Source: Saccharospirillum sp. (lineage in GTDB: Bacteria; Pseudomonadota; Gammaproteobacteria; Pseudomonadales; Natronospirillaceae). From it: a stretch of DNA of 64,000 nt. A program made the position numbers and the translations under genes. The stretch is from positions 744,001 to 808,000 of the forward strand of contig JAGYIL010000001.1 in assembly GCA_018402545.1 (NCBI GenBank), given 5' to 3'. The notes beneath the pieces were generated by a model. The model saw only the letters and a list, made by a program, of their open reading frames with translations, was not told the DNA's origin and did not search any database. Below, piece after piece: positions 34,201 through 43,553 of the stretch (the first letter of the stretch is position 1; each line of letters starts with the position of its first letter).

Positions 34201-36529
34201 CAACTGAGCCATCTGGCCGGGTGCGTTGCGTCAGGTGGCCTTCGGCGTCGAACACGAAGGTCTCGGTAAAGCCACGGCCGTCGGTTGAGGTGCTGGTGCG
34301 CTGCTCGGGGTGCCATTCAAAACGGTAGTCGTAGTCGCCGCTGTCGGCGTATTGGCGGGTGCAGCGGGCGGTGGGGCCGGTGCCGTCCCATTCAAAGCGG
34401 AAGGTCAAGCCGGTGGCGGTGCGTCTTAGCCGAAACAGATGGTGGTGGTAGCGGTAGTGTTCCACCTGGCCACTGTGGTTCCGGGCGGCAATGAGGTCAC
34501 CGTTTTGGTCCAGTCGGTAGTGGGCCAGGGTGCGCTCGGGGGTATGTTCGTGTGCTCGACCGCTGATGAGGTGCCAGCCGTGCCGACCGGTGTGGAAGTG
34601 TAGCCGGGCACCCCAGTTGGCGGTGGCGCGAATCAGGCGGCCCAGGCCGCTGTCGGTATCGTCGTGGTGCAGTGCCCAGCGGTGGGTGCGGTCTGGCGTG
34701 CTCAGTTGGCTTAGCCGCCACCGGTCCGGTTGCTGAGGGTCGGGCTCGAAGTGGTGAACCACGCCTGCCTGACGCAGGCTGAGGGCGTCGCCAAAGCGAC
34801 TGATGACTGTACCGTTCTGGTTGCGCCAGCGTTGGCGGTCTGCAGGCAGTGGAAAGCGGATGGACGCGCCTTCGGCATCCCGGTGTACCAGTTCGCCATC
34901 TTTTAACGTCAGGCTCTGGTCGAATGGGTGGCTCCAGCCGAAACCGAGGTCTCCCTTGCGAGCGCTGGCGGTGCTGCGGTAGAGGCGTTTCCACACCAGG
35001 GGCAGCGGGCCGCCGAGTTCAAAATCAACCTTGGAAAACAGTTCTTCCCCGGTGAGCATGTTGATCGGGTCGCCGCAGGTGGTGCTGTTGGCTTCGCACA
35101 GGGTGGATTCGTCGGTTTCGGTGGTGCTCTGTGAGTGGGTCTCTGTTTCGTTGGAGCGGTCCAGAGTTGCGGTCGGAATGCTGGACTGGCCGGTGTGGTT
35201 CTGTTCCGGGCTTTGCAGGCGAACCTGGTCGTAGCGTCGTTCAATAATACCCGTCGGCAAGACGTGATAGATGCGGCGCAGTGTGCCAATGCAGTCGGTG
35301 AAGTAACGGGAGTATTTGATCGCTGCAGCAGAACCGGCCACGGCTGCTGCTGCGCCGGCCGTGAGTGCGGTGGCAACGGCGAGCGCTATCGCGAACAGGA
35401 TATCGAAGGCGAGGGCGCCCAGGGCTTCGACCTTCTCGACTGTGCTCATCGATTCGAAAAAGCGTTTTGGGAAGCTGACCAGCAGGTCCCAGGTCTCTTC
35501 GTCGGTAGCCAGCCACTTGAGCACGGTATAGGCCTTTTGGGCCTGATCCATGGCGTGGCCTGCTTCGGTGACTACATAGGCGAAGTCGTCTTCGAGTTCT
35601 TCCAGTGAATAGCCATCGGCCAGTTTTGAATACAGTGCGCTGCTGGCACTGGCCAGGGTGTCGGCAGTGCCGGTGACGATATCGACGGTGGTGCTGGCCA
35701 GGTCTTTGGTGCTGTCCCAGAGGGAAACCATGAACGCGCCGGTGAGGATCAGCCCCTGTTCGAGGTAATTACTCTCGGCCAGCAGGTCATCCATGATCTG
35801 TTTGCGGTCGGAGCGTTCATTGATGATGTTGTCGAGCAGGGTGGCCAGTTCTCGGCGCAGTTGGGGCAGCCGGGAATGATCGGCCTGATACAGAATGGTG
35901 GCTTCGCCTGCGGGCAGGTTGTACAGCGTAGCTTCCCCTTGTTCATTCAAGCGGCCACGGTATTCCTGGTTCTGCAGGGTGACGGTGTATTGGATGTCGG
36001 GCACCGGCTCGCCCTGGTCGTCGAGGTAGCTCAGGTGCAGGTCGTGATCGGTGCGGGTGCCTTCTGGCTGGTAGGTTTGAATCGCCTCGGCTTCTTGCTG
36101 GTTTGCGGAAGGTCGGTCGCCTGCGGGTGCAGCGGTTGAGCTGCTGCCGGAGCGAGCGGTTCGGTTTGGGTTGGACGGTACTTTTTCCAGGCAAACCCAG
36201 CGCTCGGTTGTGCCGGCAACACGGCCCCGGGTTGCTTCCCAGCGGCCGCGCCGGTTAAGGGTAAAGAAACGGGTGCGCTCATTGGCCGTCAGATAACGGG
36301 CTTCTTCGGGGCTGAGCAGAGTCCAGGCGGACCAGTGCGGGTTCAACTGGTTGCGAATGGCCGGGGGAAGGTCGGCGACAGCCTGGCGGTTGCCTCTTGG
36401 GCGGACCGGTTCGGAAGATGTACCGGATGCAGAGGCTTCATTCAGCGGATCGTTTGAATGTTGCCAGGCGTTATTAGATGCCCCGGCGGTGTTGTCACCC
36501 CAGGGGTCGTAGCTGAATTCGTCGCTCAT
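31238..36529 (-). CDS. Rhs polymorphic toxin
   Basis: 1763 residues. N-terminal part 1-165 is Pro/Ser/Arg-rich without PAAR. Residues about 165-235 look like an Ig-like or carboxypeptidase-regulatory domain (HLSYLDDQGEPVPDIQYTV). A strongly hydrophobic segment near 375-405 (ILFAIALAVATALTAGAAAA) may insert in membrane. DPINMLTGEELFSKVDFEL (about 485) opens the DUF6531 and Rhs/YD-repeat shell, with dozens of YxYDxxGRL repeats (about 560-1560). The core ends in RYLTQDPIGLLGGLNAYQYT and DPLGL, after which the variable tip of about 130 residues begins. The tip has ParB-like features (see findings). Such proteins are T6SS or related effectors. No T6SS gene, VgrG or EagR chaperone is near, so delivery is unknown. 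Confidence 0.92.
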   Translation of the reverse strand: MSDEFSYDPWGDNTAGASNNAWQHSNDPLNEASASGTSSEPVRPRGNRQAVADLPPAIRNQLNPHWSAWTLLSPEEARYLTANERTRFFTLNRRGRWEATRGRVAGTTERWVCLEKVPSNPNRTARSGSSSTAAPAGDRPSANQQEAEAIQTYQPEGTRTDHDLHLSYLDDQGEPVPDIQYTVTLQNQEYRGRLNEQGEATLYNLPAGEATILYQADHSRLPQLRRELATLLDNIINERSDRKQIMDDLLAESNYLEQGLILTGAFMVSLWDSTKDLASTTVDIVTGTADTLASASSALYSKLADGYSLEELEDDFAYVVTEAGHAMDQAQKAYTVLKWLATDEETWDLLVSFPKRFFESMSTVEKVEALGALAFDILFAIALAVATALTAGAAAAVAGSAAAIKYSRYFTDCIGTLRRIYHVLPTGIIERRYDQVRLQSPEQNHTGQSSIPTATLDRSNETETHSQSTTETDESTLCEANSTTCGDPINMLTGEELFSKVDFELGGPLPLVWKRLYRSTASARKGDLGFGWSHPFDQSLTLKDGELVHRDAEGASIRFPLPADRQRWRNQNGTVISRFGDALSLRQAGVVHHFEPDPQQPDRWRLSQLSTPDRTHRWALHHDDTDSGLGRLIRATANWGARLHFHTGRHGWHLISGRAHEHTPERTLAHYRLDQNGDLIAARNHSGQVEHYRYHHHLFRLRRTATGLTFRFEWDGTGPTARCTRQYADSGDYDYRFEWHPEQRTSTSTDGRGFTETFVFDAEGHLTQRTRPDGSVERWEYNSRSQLQAHTDPLGNATRFEYDARDRLVKRTDALGHDVRLHYWNDSQQPSQIIDPLGQRTQYDYNSEGQLTALRHPDGTEERWAYAGDHLIAHRDAQGRENRYLWDERSGQLARHLCLVIDAREGETAPSLPDDWSRLPEERAANLLADPRITAIADTRFDYDDQGRLHTRTDQNGQQQHYQYDDHGRLITQLNEHNQAWRYDYDNAGRLIGQTDPGGRTTQLRYGPFAQPDAKILPNGQEIRYQYDTERNLTAVINGNGQAHRFEYDGCERLTREIGVDGRTTDYHYNDAGHLIGLSEGPITATFERNALGQLIREHYQHADRPDATTWTEYHYSATGQLIKARNEHADHQFAYDAAGRLTLDHIGQDFPAWMNQVRTYSHRQQLYYNAQGQLSNVHHSATVAKLSGQKWPTLHDDFTQPGWQECYNWHLDGTLKRIGVSLPDQPQRWGEPDTPLLEQRLNKLGQVTERHQGAHQLLWDYDPEQRLSRYRRIKATDADRPTQDPTEALHNPTPTALQDRRYGFDEHGRINRIDDQHRGQRRFAYDPIDQLTQVEERLLGNSTRTVHKEQTDPAGNRLPEGLDTLLDNRLPFHGDRHFEYDEHGNLVRIQRGTNKKLEQRLSYNAKHQLICIEDYKNGVLQQRLSFRYDALGRRIDKAVQGWVTPEPEQPINPYSRHQPEKKPEPAEFKLRYREAYVWQGQTLIQVRHIGTDFKPKNNRVYFYELGTHVPVALWDEKLGLHDVDCDHAGTPKALYSRETGKEVWSSDHEIYGKTRDTKVALTHPVTGFPFDPGLRQQGQYEDAETGLYQNCYRFYDPLSGRYLTQDPIGLLGGLNAYQYTLNPIGYVDPLGLSSKECPKLGFLRDSRTIQFSQNSINPEFEDGNNINDLVWRLKNDPSYAQNVEPIRIVRFRDLPNTVQDKLAAQGVGEHSVFSIDNRRLYAARVANVHVNSRWATVEELNNINLNRRFSTANGGGLPGVRQ

Positions 36530-36821
36530 GCGTCCTTGTGTCCTTCTAGGCTTCCGTGCGACAACGTGCTGCTTGGAATCGGTTCGAAATATCAGAAAGC
36601 GGGGAGCTTACCGGGGTGTTCGTTCTAGACCAATGGTGAGGGGGGAGGCGGTGCCTGTTTCTGTGATGGATTGCACGAAGTTTGTGGGAATTGGTTTTAT
36701 TGCTGGGGGAGTTTGAGAACCCAGTGTGTTAGATAGGAAGCGTAGTTTCTGTGGCGATAGGTTGGCGTCATTGGTTGGTTTTGCTTCCTGTCGCCCAGCG
36801 GACTGGCCGCCCACGAGAGAC
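36530..36821. other. Intergenic region upstream of rhs, no gene seen
   Basis: Between the rhs start and the apaH terminator I see no coding frame with a ribosome binding site. The stretch is G/T-rich on the plus strand and presumably contains the rhs promoter. No vgrG, eagR or PAAR remnant was noticed. Confidence 0.4.
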
Positions 36822-36844
36822 AAAACTGAGGGCTTTTAGCCCTC
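36822..36844 (-). terminator. Intrinsic terminator of the lptD-apaH operon
   Basis: On the minus strand GAGGGCT AAA AGCCCTC is followed by AGTTTTG; the 7-bp stem overlaps the apaH stop codon. It ends the five-gene operon. Confidence 0.7.
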
Positions 36845-37666
36845 GTTTCTGAACACGATGCCGGTGGTATCGCACTGCCAGCGTTCGCCGCTGTCCATGT
36901 TCATCAGGGTTAAATAGTTGTCCCAAACGTAGCCGGTATCGAGGGCGATGATGTCGTCGTTGCCGGTTTTGCCCATCAACGCGGCCCAGTGGCCGAACAG
37001 TAAGGTGTGCTGGCGAGTGGTTGGCCATTGGAACCAGGGTTTCATGCCGTCGGGTGGGGTGTCTGCACCCTCTTTGTTGTCGAATTCCAGTTCGCCGCCC
37101 GGGCCGCAGAAGCGCATTCTGGTGTAGGCGTTGGTGATGTAGCGCCAGCGGTCCAGACCGGTCAGGTCGTCGCTCCAGACATTGGGCTCATTGCCGTACA
37201 TGCCCTGAATGAAGGTGTTGAACTGGTTGTCATCGGCCAGCACGGCTTCCAGTTCACGGGCCCGGTCAATGGCTTGCTGATCGCTCCAGTTCGGCGGAAT
37301 GCCGGCGTGGGTCATCAGCAGTTTGCGGGTCGGGTCTTGCAGCAACAGGGGTTGCCGGCGCAGCCAACCAAGCAGCTTGTCGGCGTTTTCTGCGTTGAGA
37401 ATGGCATCGAGATCAGGGTTACTCTTGCGCGGTTTGTCGCTGTGGGCGAGCGCCAGCAGATGGAGGTCGTGGTTGCCGAGTACGGTTTGGGCCGCATCGC
37501 CGAGCCCTTTGACCAGGCGCAGGCAGCCGAGTGAGTCTTTACCCCGGTTGACCAGGTCTCCCGCGAGCCAAAGCTGGTCTGCTGACGGGTCGAATTTAAC
37601 GGCCTCGAGCAGCAGTTCGAGCGGTTCGCGGGAGCCTTGCAGGTCCCCAACGGCGTACAGCGTCAT
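36836..37666 (-). CDS. apaH: Symmetrical diadenosine tetraphosphatase
   Basis: 276 residues. The metallophosphatase motifs are GDLQG (residues 7-11), GDLVNRG and GNHDLHLLA, with downstream TKLLMTHAGIPP-like (RKLLMTHAGIPPNW) and FGHWAALMG. ApaH splits Ap4A into two ADP and also removes Np4 caps from RNA. Starts 4 bp inside the end of rsmA (ATGA), the normal order in gammaproteobacteria. It is the last gene of the operon; the terminator overlaps its stop. Confidence 0.96.
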   Translation of the reverse strand: MTLYAVGDLQGSREPLELLLEAVKFDPSADQLWLAGDLVNRGKDSLGCLRLVKGLGDAAQTVLGNHDLHLLALAHSDKPRKSNPDLDAILNAENADKLLGWLRRQPLLLQDPTRKLLMTHAGIPPNWSDQQAIDRARELEAVLADDNQFNTFIQGMYGNEPNVWSDDLTGLDRWRYITNAYTRMRFCGPGGELEFDNKEGADTPPDGMKPWFQWPTTRQHTLLFGHWAALMGKTGNDDIIALDTGYVWDNYLTLMNMDSGERWQCDTTGIVFRNEG

Positions 37667-38454
37667 GAGCCCTCCGCGTCACTCAGTGCATTGGCAATGT
37701 TAACAAACTGTTCGATGCCCAGGGTTTCAGCGCGTGCGCCCGGGTTGATACCGATGGCTTCGAGCTGTGCATCGCTGATCAGGGTTTTCAGGTTGTTGCG
37801 CAGGGTTTTGCGGCGCTGGCCGAAGGCCGTACGCACAACGATTTCGAATTTTTTCGGGTCTTTGGCCACAAACGGCAGCGTCTTGCGCGGGTTCAGGCGA
37901 ACGATGGCCGATTCAACTTTGGGTGCCGGAGTAAAAGCGCCCGGCGGTACCGTGAACAGATACCGCGCTTCACAGTGGTACTGCATCATGATGCCCAGGC
38001 GGCCATAGGCGTTGTCGCCGGGCGCGGCGCACAACCGTTGCACCACTTCTTTTTGCAGCATGAAATGCATGTCGTGGATTTTATCGGCGTAGTTGAGCAG
38101 ATGAAACATCAGCGGTGTCGAGATGTTGTACGGCAGGTTGCCGACCAGACGCATCGGGCGTTCGTCCGTTACCAGGCTGCCAAAATCAAAACTGAGGGCG
38201 TCGGCTTCGTGAATGCGCAGGTTTTCAGCCCGAAAGAACCGGGTACGCAGAATCGGGATCAGGTCGCGGTCGAGTTCCACCACATCCAGTTCGCCACCGG
38301 TGGCGTCGAGCAAGGGTTCGGTTAATGCGCCCTGACCGGGGCCGATTTCAATGACGTGCTGGCCGGGTTTGGGGGCAATGCTTTTGACAATACGGTCGAT
38401 GATGCCGGCGTCGTGCAGGAAGTTCTGTCCAAATCGTTTGCGCGCTTTATGCAT
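37663..38454 (-). CDS. rsmA: 16S rRNA (A1518/A1519) dimethyltransferase
   Basis: 263 residues from ATG 38454, which starts the conserved [15 protein letters not shown]; a longer upstream frame to 38595 lies inside pdxA. SAM-binding motif [14 protein letters not shown], acidic loop DVVELDRDL, and the catalytic NLPYNIS are present. The C-terminal helical domain is complete. RsmA dimethylates two adenines at the 3' end of 16S rRNA late in small-subunit assembly. It overlaps pdxA by 8 bp. Confidence 0.97.
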   Translation of the reverse strand: MHKARKRFGQNFLHDAGIIDRIVKSIAPKPGQHVIEIGPGQGALTEPLLDATGGELDVVELDRDLIPILRTRFFRAENLRIHEADALSFDFGSLVTDERPMRLVGNLPYNISTPLMFHLLNYADKIHDMHFMLQKEVVQRLCAAPGDNAYGRLGIMMQYHCEARYLFTVPPGAFTPAPKVESAIVRLNPRKTLPFVAKDPKKFEIVVRTAFGQRRKTLRNNLKTLISDAQLEAIGINPGARAETLGIEQFVNIANALSDAEGS

Positions 38455-39442
38455 GCGAATGCTGGCTCCGGTGGTTGGCCATGGTGAAGGCGGTGGTGAG
38501 GGCGACGGCAAGGGAGCCATCGCTGGCGCGGCCGGTGCCGGCCAGGTCGAGCGCGGTGCCATGGTCGACCGAGGTGCGAATAAACGGCAGGCCAAGAGTG
38601 ATGTTGACGGCGGCGCCGAACCCCTTGTATTTCAAGACCGGTAGGCCCTGATCGTGGTACATGGCAAGCACGGCGTCGGCACGGTCGAGGTAGTGTGGCT
38701 GGAATAGCGTATCGGCCGGTAGCGGGCCTTCCAGGCTCCAGCCCAGCGTGCGCAATTCATCCAGTGCCGGTTCAATAATCTCGATTTCTTCCCGGCCCAG
38801 GTGGCCGCCTTCACCGGCATGAGGGTTAAGGCCGGTGACCAGAATATGCGGTGCCGGGCAGCCAAAATCCTGAATCAGGGCGGCGTGCAGGACGGCGGTG
38901 ACGCGTTTGATTTTATCGGCAGTAATGGCCCCGGGCACGTTACTCAATGGCAGGTGAGTGGTCACCAGGGCAACGCGCAAGCCTTCGGTGGCCAGCATCA
39001 TAACCACCTGCTCGACCCCGGCTTTGGTTTCCAGATATTCGGTATGGCCGGTGAAGGGAATGCCAGCCTCGTTGATCACGCCCTTGTGCACCGGGCCGGT
39101 AACCAGAGCCGCCCGATTAGCCAGGGCGAGGACAATGGCGACATCCAGGGTTTCCAGCACATAGGCCGCATTGGCCGGGTTGAGCACGCCGGGTTCACAC
39201 GGGGCCCGCAGCCGAACCGGCAGTACCGGAAGCGTGCCGGGCGTGTGGCTGGTTAGCTCAGCGGGCGAGTGAATTTCCTGCAGGGTAATGTCGAGCCCCA
39301 GCAGGGTGGCGCGCGATGCCAGCAACCCGGGGTCGGCAATGGCAAACCATGGGCCGTCGTGACGGTTCAGGGCCTGCTTCAGCACCAGATCGGGGCCGAT
39401 GCCGGCCGGTTCACCGGGTGTAATGGCCAGGGGCAGTGTCAA
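38447..39442 (-). CDS. pdxA: 4-hydroxythreonine-4-phosphate dehydrogenase
   Basis: 331 residues. Start block [15 protein letters not shown], substrate and metal site regions [13 protein letters not shown] with FTGHTEYLE, and the C-terminal [16 protein letters not shown] and [15 protein letters not shown] are all PdxA signatures. The enzyme oxidises 4-phosphohydroxy-L-threonine in the DXP-dependent pyridoxal phosphate route and needs a divalent metal bound by three histidines. ATG overlaps the surA stop by 4 bp. Confidence 0.96.
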   Translation of the reverse strand: MTLPLAITPGEPAGIGPDLVLKQALNRHDGPWFAIADPGLLASRATLLGLDITLQEIHSPAELTSHTPGTLPVLPVRLRAPCEPGVLNPANAAYVLETLDVAIVLALANRAALVTGPVHKGVINEAGIPFTGHTEYLETKAGVEQVVMMLATEGLRVALVTTHLPLSNVPGAITADKIKRVTAVLHAALIQDFGCPAPHILVTGLNPHAGEGGHLGREEIEIIEPALDELRTLGWSLEGPLPADTLFQPHYLDRADAVLAMYHDQGLPVLKYKGFGAAVNITLGLPFIRTSVDHGTALDLAGTGRASDGSLAVALTTAFTMANHRSQHSHA

Positions 39443-40683
39443 AGCCGAACCTCAACAAAACTCTGGGCTCTCAGCTCTACCAACCAGCGCTCCAGGGCTT
39501 CCTGGTACTTGCGCTCGGACAGGGTTTCACGGACTTGCTGGCGCAGGACATCGAGGCCAATGTCCTGGGTGCGCTGGTCTTCAACCCGCAGAATGTGGAA
39601 CCCGAATTCGGATTGAAACACCGGGCTGACTTCGCCGGTCGGCATCGAACGTACCTGGCTGGCAAAGGCGCGTACAAAATCTTCGGCCTGGCGCCAGCCG
39701 AGGTCACCGCCTTCGCCCTTGCTGCCCAGGTCGTCGGTGAACTGGTTGGCCAGGCTGGCCATGTCTTCTCCATCCTGAATGCGTTCGCGCAAATCGGTCA
39801 GCAGGGTTTGAGCCTGCTCTTCGTTCAGCACCACGTTGGGCCGAATCAGAATATGGCGAACCCGGTACTGTTCTACCTGAACGGCGCGGCGTTCGTTTTT
39901 ACTGATCAGTTGTGCCAGGTGCAGGGCATCGTCGCGTTCAACCAGAACGGCTTCATCCAGTTCCATTACCGGAACCACGGTGCGAAACACGCTGGGCAGT
40001 TCATCGACCTTGCGCAGCCCCAGGTTGCGGGCTTCCGGGTCGTCGTTCAGGCGCTGGCCCTGGTTAAGTTCGTCGCGCAGTGTGCGGGCGGCGTCGGCTT
40101 CGTCGGGGCTGAAACGGCGGTAGGCCAGTTCAAACTGGGCTTCGGCCATCGACTGGCCTGCCAGCGTATTCAGATAGCGCTCTACTTCACCTTCAGTGAC
40201 CCGAACGGTACGGCCAACATACTGGCGGCGAACCTCACCGATGGTCAGTTCCTGTCGTACCTGTTCGCGCACGGTCGGGAAGTCCTGACCGTTGCGTTGC
40301 AAGGTGGCGATGAACTGCTCCAGCGACATGTCGCGCTGCCGGGCCAGGCGGTTCACGGCCTCGTTCACTTGTGAGTCGGTTATGCGCAGGTTGATGGAGT
40401 CGGCCAGTTGCAGTTGCAGCCGTTCGAGTATCAGGGCGTCGAGTATTTGCCGGCGCAGTTCATTTTGCGGGGGCAGTACACCGGGGTTGCTGGCGTACTG
40501 ATCGCGCACCGACTGGGTGCGCTGCACCAGTTCATTGGCGGTCACCACGTCTTCGTTGGCCACGGCAATAATGCGGTCGAGCAGCTCTTCCGAGTGCGCG
40601 GGCAGACTTAACCCGGCGATGACCAGGGCGCAGGCACCCAGGCGGTTAAACAGGTGAAACACGGCAAAAACTCCCAGTAACAT
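39439..40683 (-). CDS. surA: Periplasmic chaperone and peptidyl-prolyl isomerase SurA
   Basis: 414 residues. Signal peptide about 1-31 (ending LSLPAHS). Then the SurA N-terminal domain (about 35-155, [19 protein letters not shown]), two parvulin domains (about 175-275 and 285-385; the second has VRHILI and [14 protein letters not shown]) and a short C-terminal helix. SurA escorts outer-membrane barrels to BamA, and LptD, encoded just upstream, is its best known client. Start is the first ATG at 40683, giving a plausible leader. Confidence 0.95.
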   Translation of the reverse strand: MLLGVFAVFHLFNRLGACALVIAGLSLPAHSEELLDRIIAVANEDVVTANELVQRTQSVRDQYASNPGVLPPQNELRRQILDALILERLQLQLADSINLRITDSQVNEAVNRLARQRDMSLEQFIATLQRNGQDFPTVREQVRQELTIGEVRRQYVGRTVRVTEGEVERYLNTLAGQSMAEAQFELAYRRFSPDEADAARTLRDELNQGQRLNDDPEARNLGLRKVDELPSVFRTVVPVMELDEAVLVERDDALHLAQLISKNERRAVQVEQYRVRHILIRPNVVLNEEQAQTLLTDLRERIQDGEDMASLANQFTDDLGSKGEGGDLGWRQAEDFVRAFASQVRSMPTGEVSPVFQSEFGFHILRVEDQRTQDIGLDVLRQQVRETLSERKYQEALERWLVELRAQSFVEVRL

Positions 40684-40736
40684 AAATAGAGTGTGGCAAC
40701 GTCGCCCGTCAGCGTCAGCGAGCGTCGATGGTTCAG

Positions 40737-43337
40737 TTAACGGTAATTGTACAGGCGGCCCCGGTAACCGGGCACTTTTTCATCCAGTAAACTTTCGACA
40801 TTACCGGTGCTGCCGCCCAGGCCTTTGAGGGTGACTTCAAATTTAACACCCTGTTCCGCCCGGCTGGCAAACAGGCCGGTGCCGATGGTGTCTTCATCTT
40901 CATCCGGCACGCTGTTGTAGCCGACCAGGCGCAGGTTCCAGCAGCAGCTGTCGTAGTCGATGCCGTACACCAGATCGGTGTAGGCGTAGTCGTCGGTCAC
41001 GTTACCGTCTTCATCCAGCGGACGCGACCAGTTAGCGTACCCAATGAGGGCCAGGTTTTCACGCACTGTCCAGTATCCGGAGGCGCCAAAACTCTGGTAG
41101 CCCGCCGGCGATTCGTCCGGGTCGGGCCGGTCGCCACTGATGGCCAGGCGAATGAAGCGCCGGTCGCTGGGCAGAAAAGTCACATCCAGGCTGTAGGCCT
41201 GCAGGTCCAGGCTCTGGTGTTCGAACTGAGCGCTGGCATTGAGGTTCACCTGGCGGGTTGGCGCCCAACGGGCATCCAGGTAGTTGGGGCTGTATTCCGG
41301 GCTGAAATCCGGGTCTTCGTCGGCGGTCGTTTTCTCGCCCACTCGCTCCTGACTCAGCTTGATACCTTTGCTGACCCCCAGAAACGCGAGTTCACGGCCG
41401 CTCTGTTTATCGCGCAGCCGGGTATCGAGGGCGGCGCTCAGGCGGTTCATGTCGCCAAAGCGGTCGAGCCCTGAAAAGCGGGACTTGGTGAACAGTGCGA
41501 AATCGTTGTCGACCGGGCTGGTGTTCAGGTCGGGCAAGGCTTCCTGATCGACAAAGGGGGTATAGGTGTAGTGCAACCGCGGTTCAATGGAGTGCACCCA
41601 GACATTGCTGCCGGCGGCGTAGGGGCGCTCGGCTATCAAGCGGCTATCGACGGTGGCGCGCCAGTTAACGGCATTGGGGGTGGCAGTGAACTCTTCCGGT
41701 TTATAGCTGAAATCCGGGTCGACCGTGTTCGATTGCTGGTAGGCCAGGGCCAGGCCTTCCAGTTCGGGACGCAGGTATCCCCATTCGACATCCAGCGGGT
41801 AGCTGAGGCGGGTGTTCAGGTAAAACCGCTGAGAATCGGTGGCCAGGTCGAGCTGGGAGGCGCTCAGACTATCTAGCCGGTCGCTGTCGAGCTGGCGGCT
41901 GAACAGGCTGTAGGTGCCGGTTGCGCCCAGGTTCAGATTGCCTGGCAAACTCAGGCTGTTGTAGCGCAAGCTCAGTTCCGGCAGGCGTTTCAGATCGTGA
42001 CTGGCCGCGCTAACGTCGTCGTCTTTGGGTTCCTGCCATTCGGCAAGCACGCTGGGGGTAACATTGCCGAAGCGGGTGCTGGCGGTCACTTTGGCCGTTT
42101 GGAAGTTCTCCGGGCTGTCTTGAACCGGGGTGGTGAACGCCGAGCCGAACCTCAGGGTGCCGGTGCGGATCTGATGACGCAGGTTCAGGTTCAGTGTCTG
42201 GTCTTCGACGATGTCGCCGCCGTCGTTGAAGTTCTGGTCGTAGCGAATGTCGCTGACCCAGCGGGTTGAAAGGTCGTAACCAGTGGCGTCTCCCAACTGG
42301 CCGGACTGGCTGTGGCCGAACGCCCAGCGACGCGGAGCTTCGGTATCGGCATCCAGGGTGTCGTTGGGTTGAGAGACTTGCACGTCAAGATCGGACACGC
42401 CGTTATGGTCTTCCGTCAGGAACCGGAATTCGTTGCGCGCGAGCAGACCCAAGTCTGAATAATAGTGCAGGGTGAAGGTGTCGTCGTAATTCGGTGCCAG
42501 GTTCAGGTAATAGGGCACGGAGAGTTCATTGAAACCGGGGTTTTCAGTTGCCAGGCCGTAGGTGCCGGCCAGAAAGCCACTGCGTCGCCGGTCGTCGATG
42601 GGAAAGGAGACATAAGGCACATAGAGCACCGGGACCGATTTGATCTGGAAGCGGGCGTGCCAGGCTTTGGCGATGCCGGTATCCCGGTTCACTTCGAAGC
42701 GGGCAGCGCGAATCTGCCAGCCCGGGTCTTGTGGCATACAGCGGGTAAAGGCGACGCTCTGGCCGGTCAGCAGGCTCTCGCCCTGGCGCGACATGCGGTT
42801 GGCCTGGCCGTGCAAATCCTGATCGTGGAGGGCAAAATAGGCGTCGTTGATATCGGAGCTGCGCTGGTCGAGATCGAGCTGGGCGGTGTTGCCGCCCACC
42901 ATGGCGCCCAGGGTGCGCAGCTGCACATTCCCCATCAGTTCCCCGGTGCCGGTACTGCGCTGGTAGGTAATTTCATCGGCCTGAAACTGAAAACTGTTCT
43001 GGCGCGCGTTGACGTTGCCTACCAGGTGGGCTTCGTCGGGCGTGAGCAGGCGGCTTTCATCGAACCGGAAAAACAGCGGGCTTTGTTCGTCGGGCAAGTT
43101 GGGGTCGACATTGGGGTCTGAGCGCAATGGGTCGACAAAACCACCGGGGCAATAGGGTGCAATGCCCGCCCGTTCGCGTGCCGGCAGCTGATCGTAGGTT
43201 CGCCAGTCGGTCAGGATGCCCTGATTGTCAGAGCTCGCTGTACTTTCGGCCCAGGCGCCGTTACCCGAACCGGTTGCTGTCAGGCCCAGGGCGAGCGTCG
43301 CCCAGAGGGCGCTGTGAAGTCGGTTTGGTAGCGGCAT
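40737..43337 (-). CDS. lptD: LPS-assembly outer-membrane protein LptD
   Basis: 866 residues from ATG 43337, chosen because a signal peptide (MPLPNRLHSALWATLALGLT to AWA) begins there; the frame stays open to 43838 but that part overlaps the djlA 5' region and is not homologous. OstA-like jellyroll domain (about 75-260) has EITYQRSTGTGELMGNVQL, then a 26-strand-type barrel to the C terminus ending RLYNYR. The cysteines needed for disulfide isomers are present: one in IAPYCPGG, one in FTRCMP and the CC pair in YDSCCWNLR. LptD with LptE inserts LPS in the outer leaflet. Somewhat longer than the E. coli protein. Confidence 0.95.
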   Translation of the reverse strand: MPLPNRLHSALWATLALGLTATGSGNGAWAESTASSDNQGILTDWRTYDQLPARERAGIAPYCPGGFVDPLRSDPNVDPNLPDEQSPLFFRFDESRLLTPDEAHLVGNVNARQNSFQFQADEITYQRSTGTGELMGNVQLRTLGAMVGGNTAQLDLDQRSSDINDAYFALHDQDLHGQANRMSRQGESLLTGQSVAFTRCMPQDPGWQIRAARFEVNRDTGIAKAWHARFQIKSVPVLYVPYVSFPIDDRRRSGFLAGTYGLATENPGFNELSVPYYLNLAPNYDDTFTLHYYSDLGLLARNEFRFLTEDHNGVSDLDVQVSQPNDTLDADTEAPRRWAFGHSQSGQLGDATGYDLSTRWVSDIRYDQNFNDGGDIVEDQTLNLNLRHQIRTGTLRFGSAFTTPVQDSPENFQTAKVTASTRFGNVTPSVLAEWQEPKDDDVSAASHDLKRLPELSLRYNSLSLPGNLNLGATGTYSLFSRQLDSDRLDSLSASQLDLATDSQRFYLNTRLSYPLDVEWGYLRPELEGLALAYQQSNTVDPDFSYKPEEFTATPNAVNWRATVDSRLIAERPYAAGSNVWVHSIEPRLHYTYTPFVDQEALPDLNTSPVDNDFALFTKSRFSGLDRFGDMNRLSAALDTRLRDKQSGRELAFLGVSKGIKLSQERVGEKTTADEDPDFSPEYSPNYLDARWAPTRQVNLNASAQFEHQSLDLQAYSLDVTFLPSDRRFIRLAISGDRPDPDESPAGYQSFGASGYWTVRENLALIGYANWSRPLDEDGNVTDDYAYTDLVYGIDYDSCCWNLRLVGYNSVPDEDEDTIGTGLFASRAEQGVKFEVTLKGLGGSTGNVESLLDEKVPGYRGRLYNYR

Positions 43338-43553
43338 ACGCCCATGAACAGTGGTCAGAGTCAGATGCGGGCATAATACCGGAAAGGGGCTGGGGGGCAT
43401 ACCGTGGCGGTGTGCAAACGGCCCGGATCGGGTTAAGCTGGAACGCCGTTGGTCAGGCGCAGTATCGCTGGCCTTGGCATTAGGCTGGCTTTTAGCGGGT
43501 CGCCGACAAACGCGGATTTTCACGGGCTTTACGCGCAACAGAGGAACAGCAGG

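Noticed and set aside
31484-35608. Long plus-strand open frames across rhs
   Set aside because: They are antisense shadows of the GC-rich rhs repeats; none has a ribosome binding site or a recognisable domain.
38455-38595. Longer N terminus for rsmA
   Set aside because: The added 47 residues are a Pro/Ser-rich translation of the opposite frame of pdxA, while the conserved RsmA start [10 protein letters not shown] lies at 38454.
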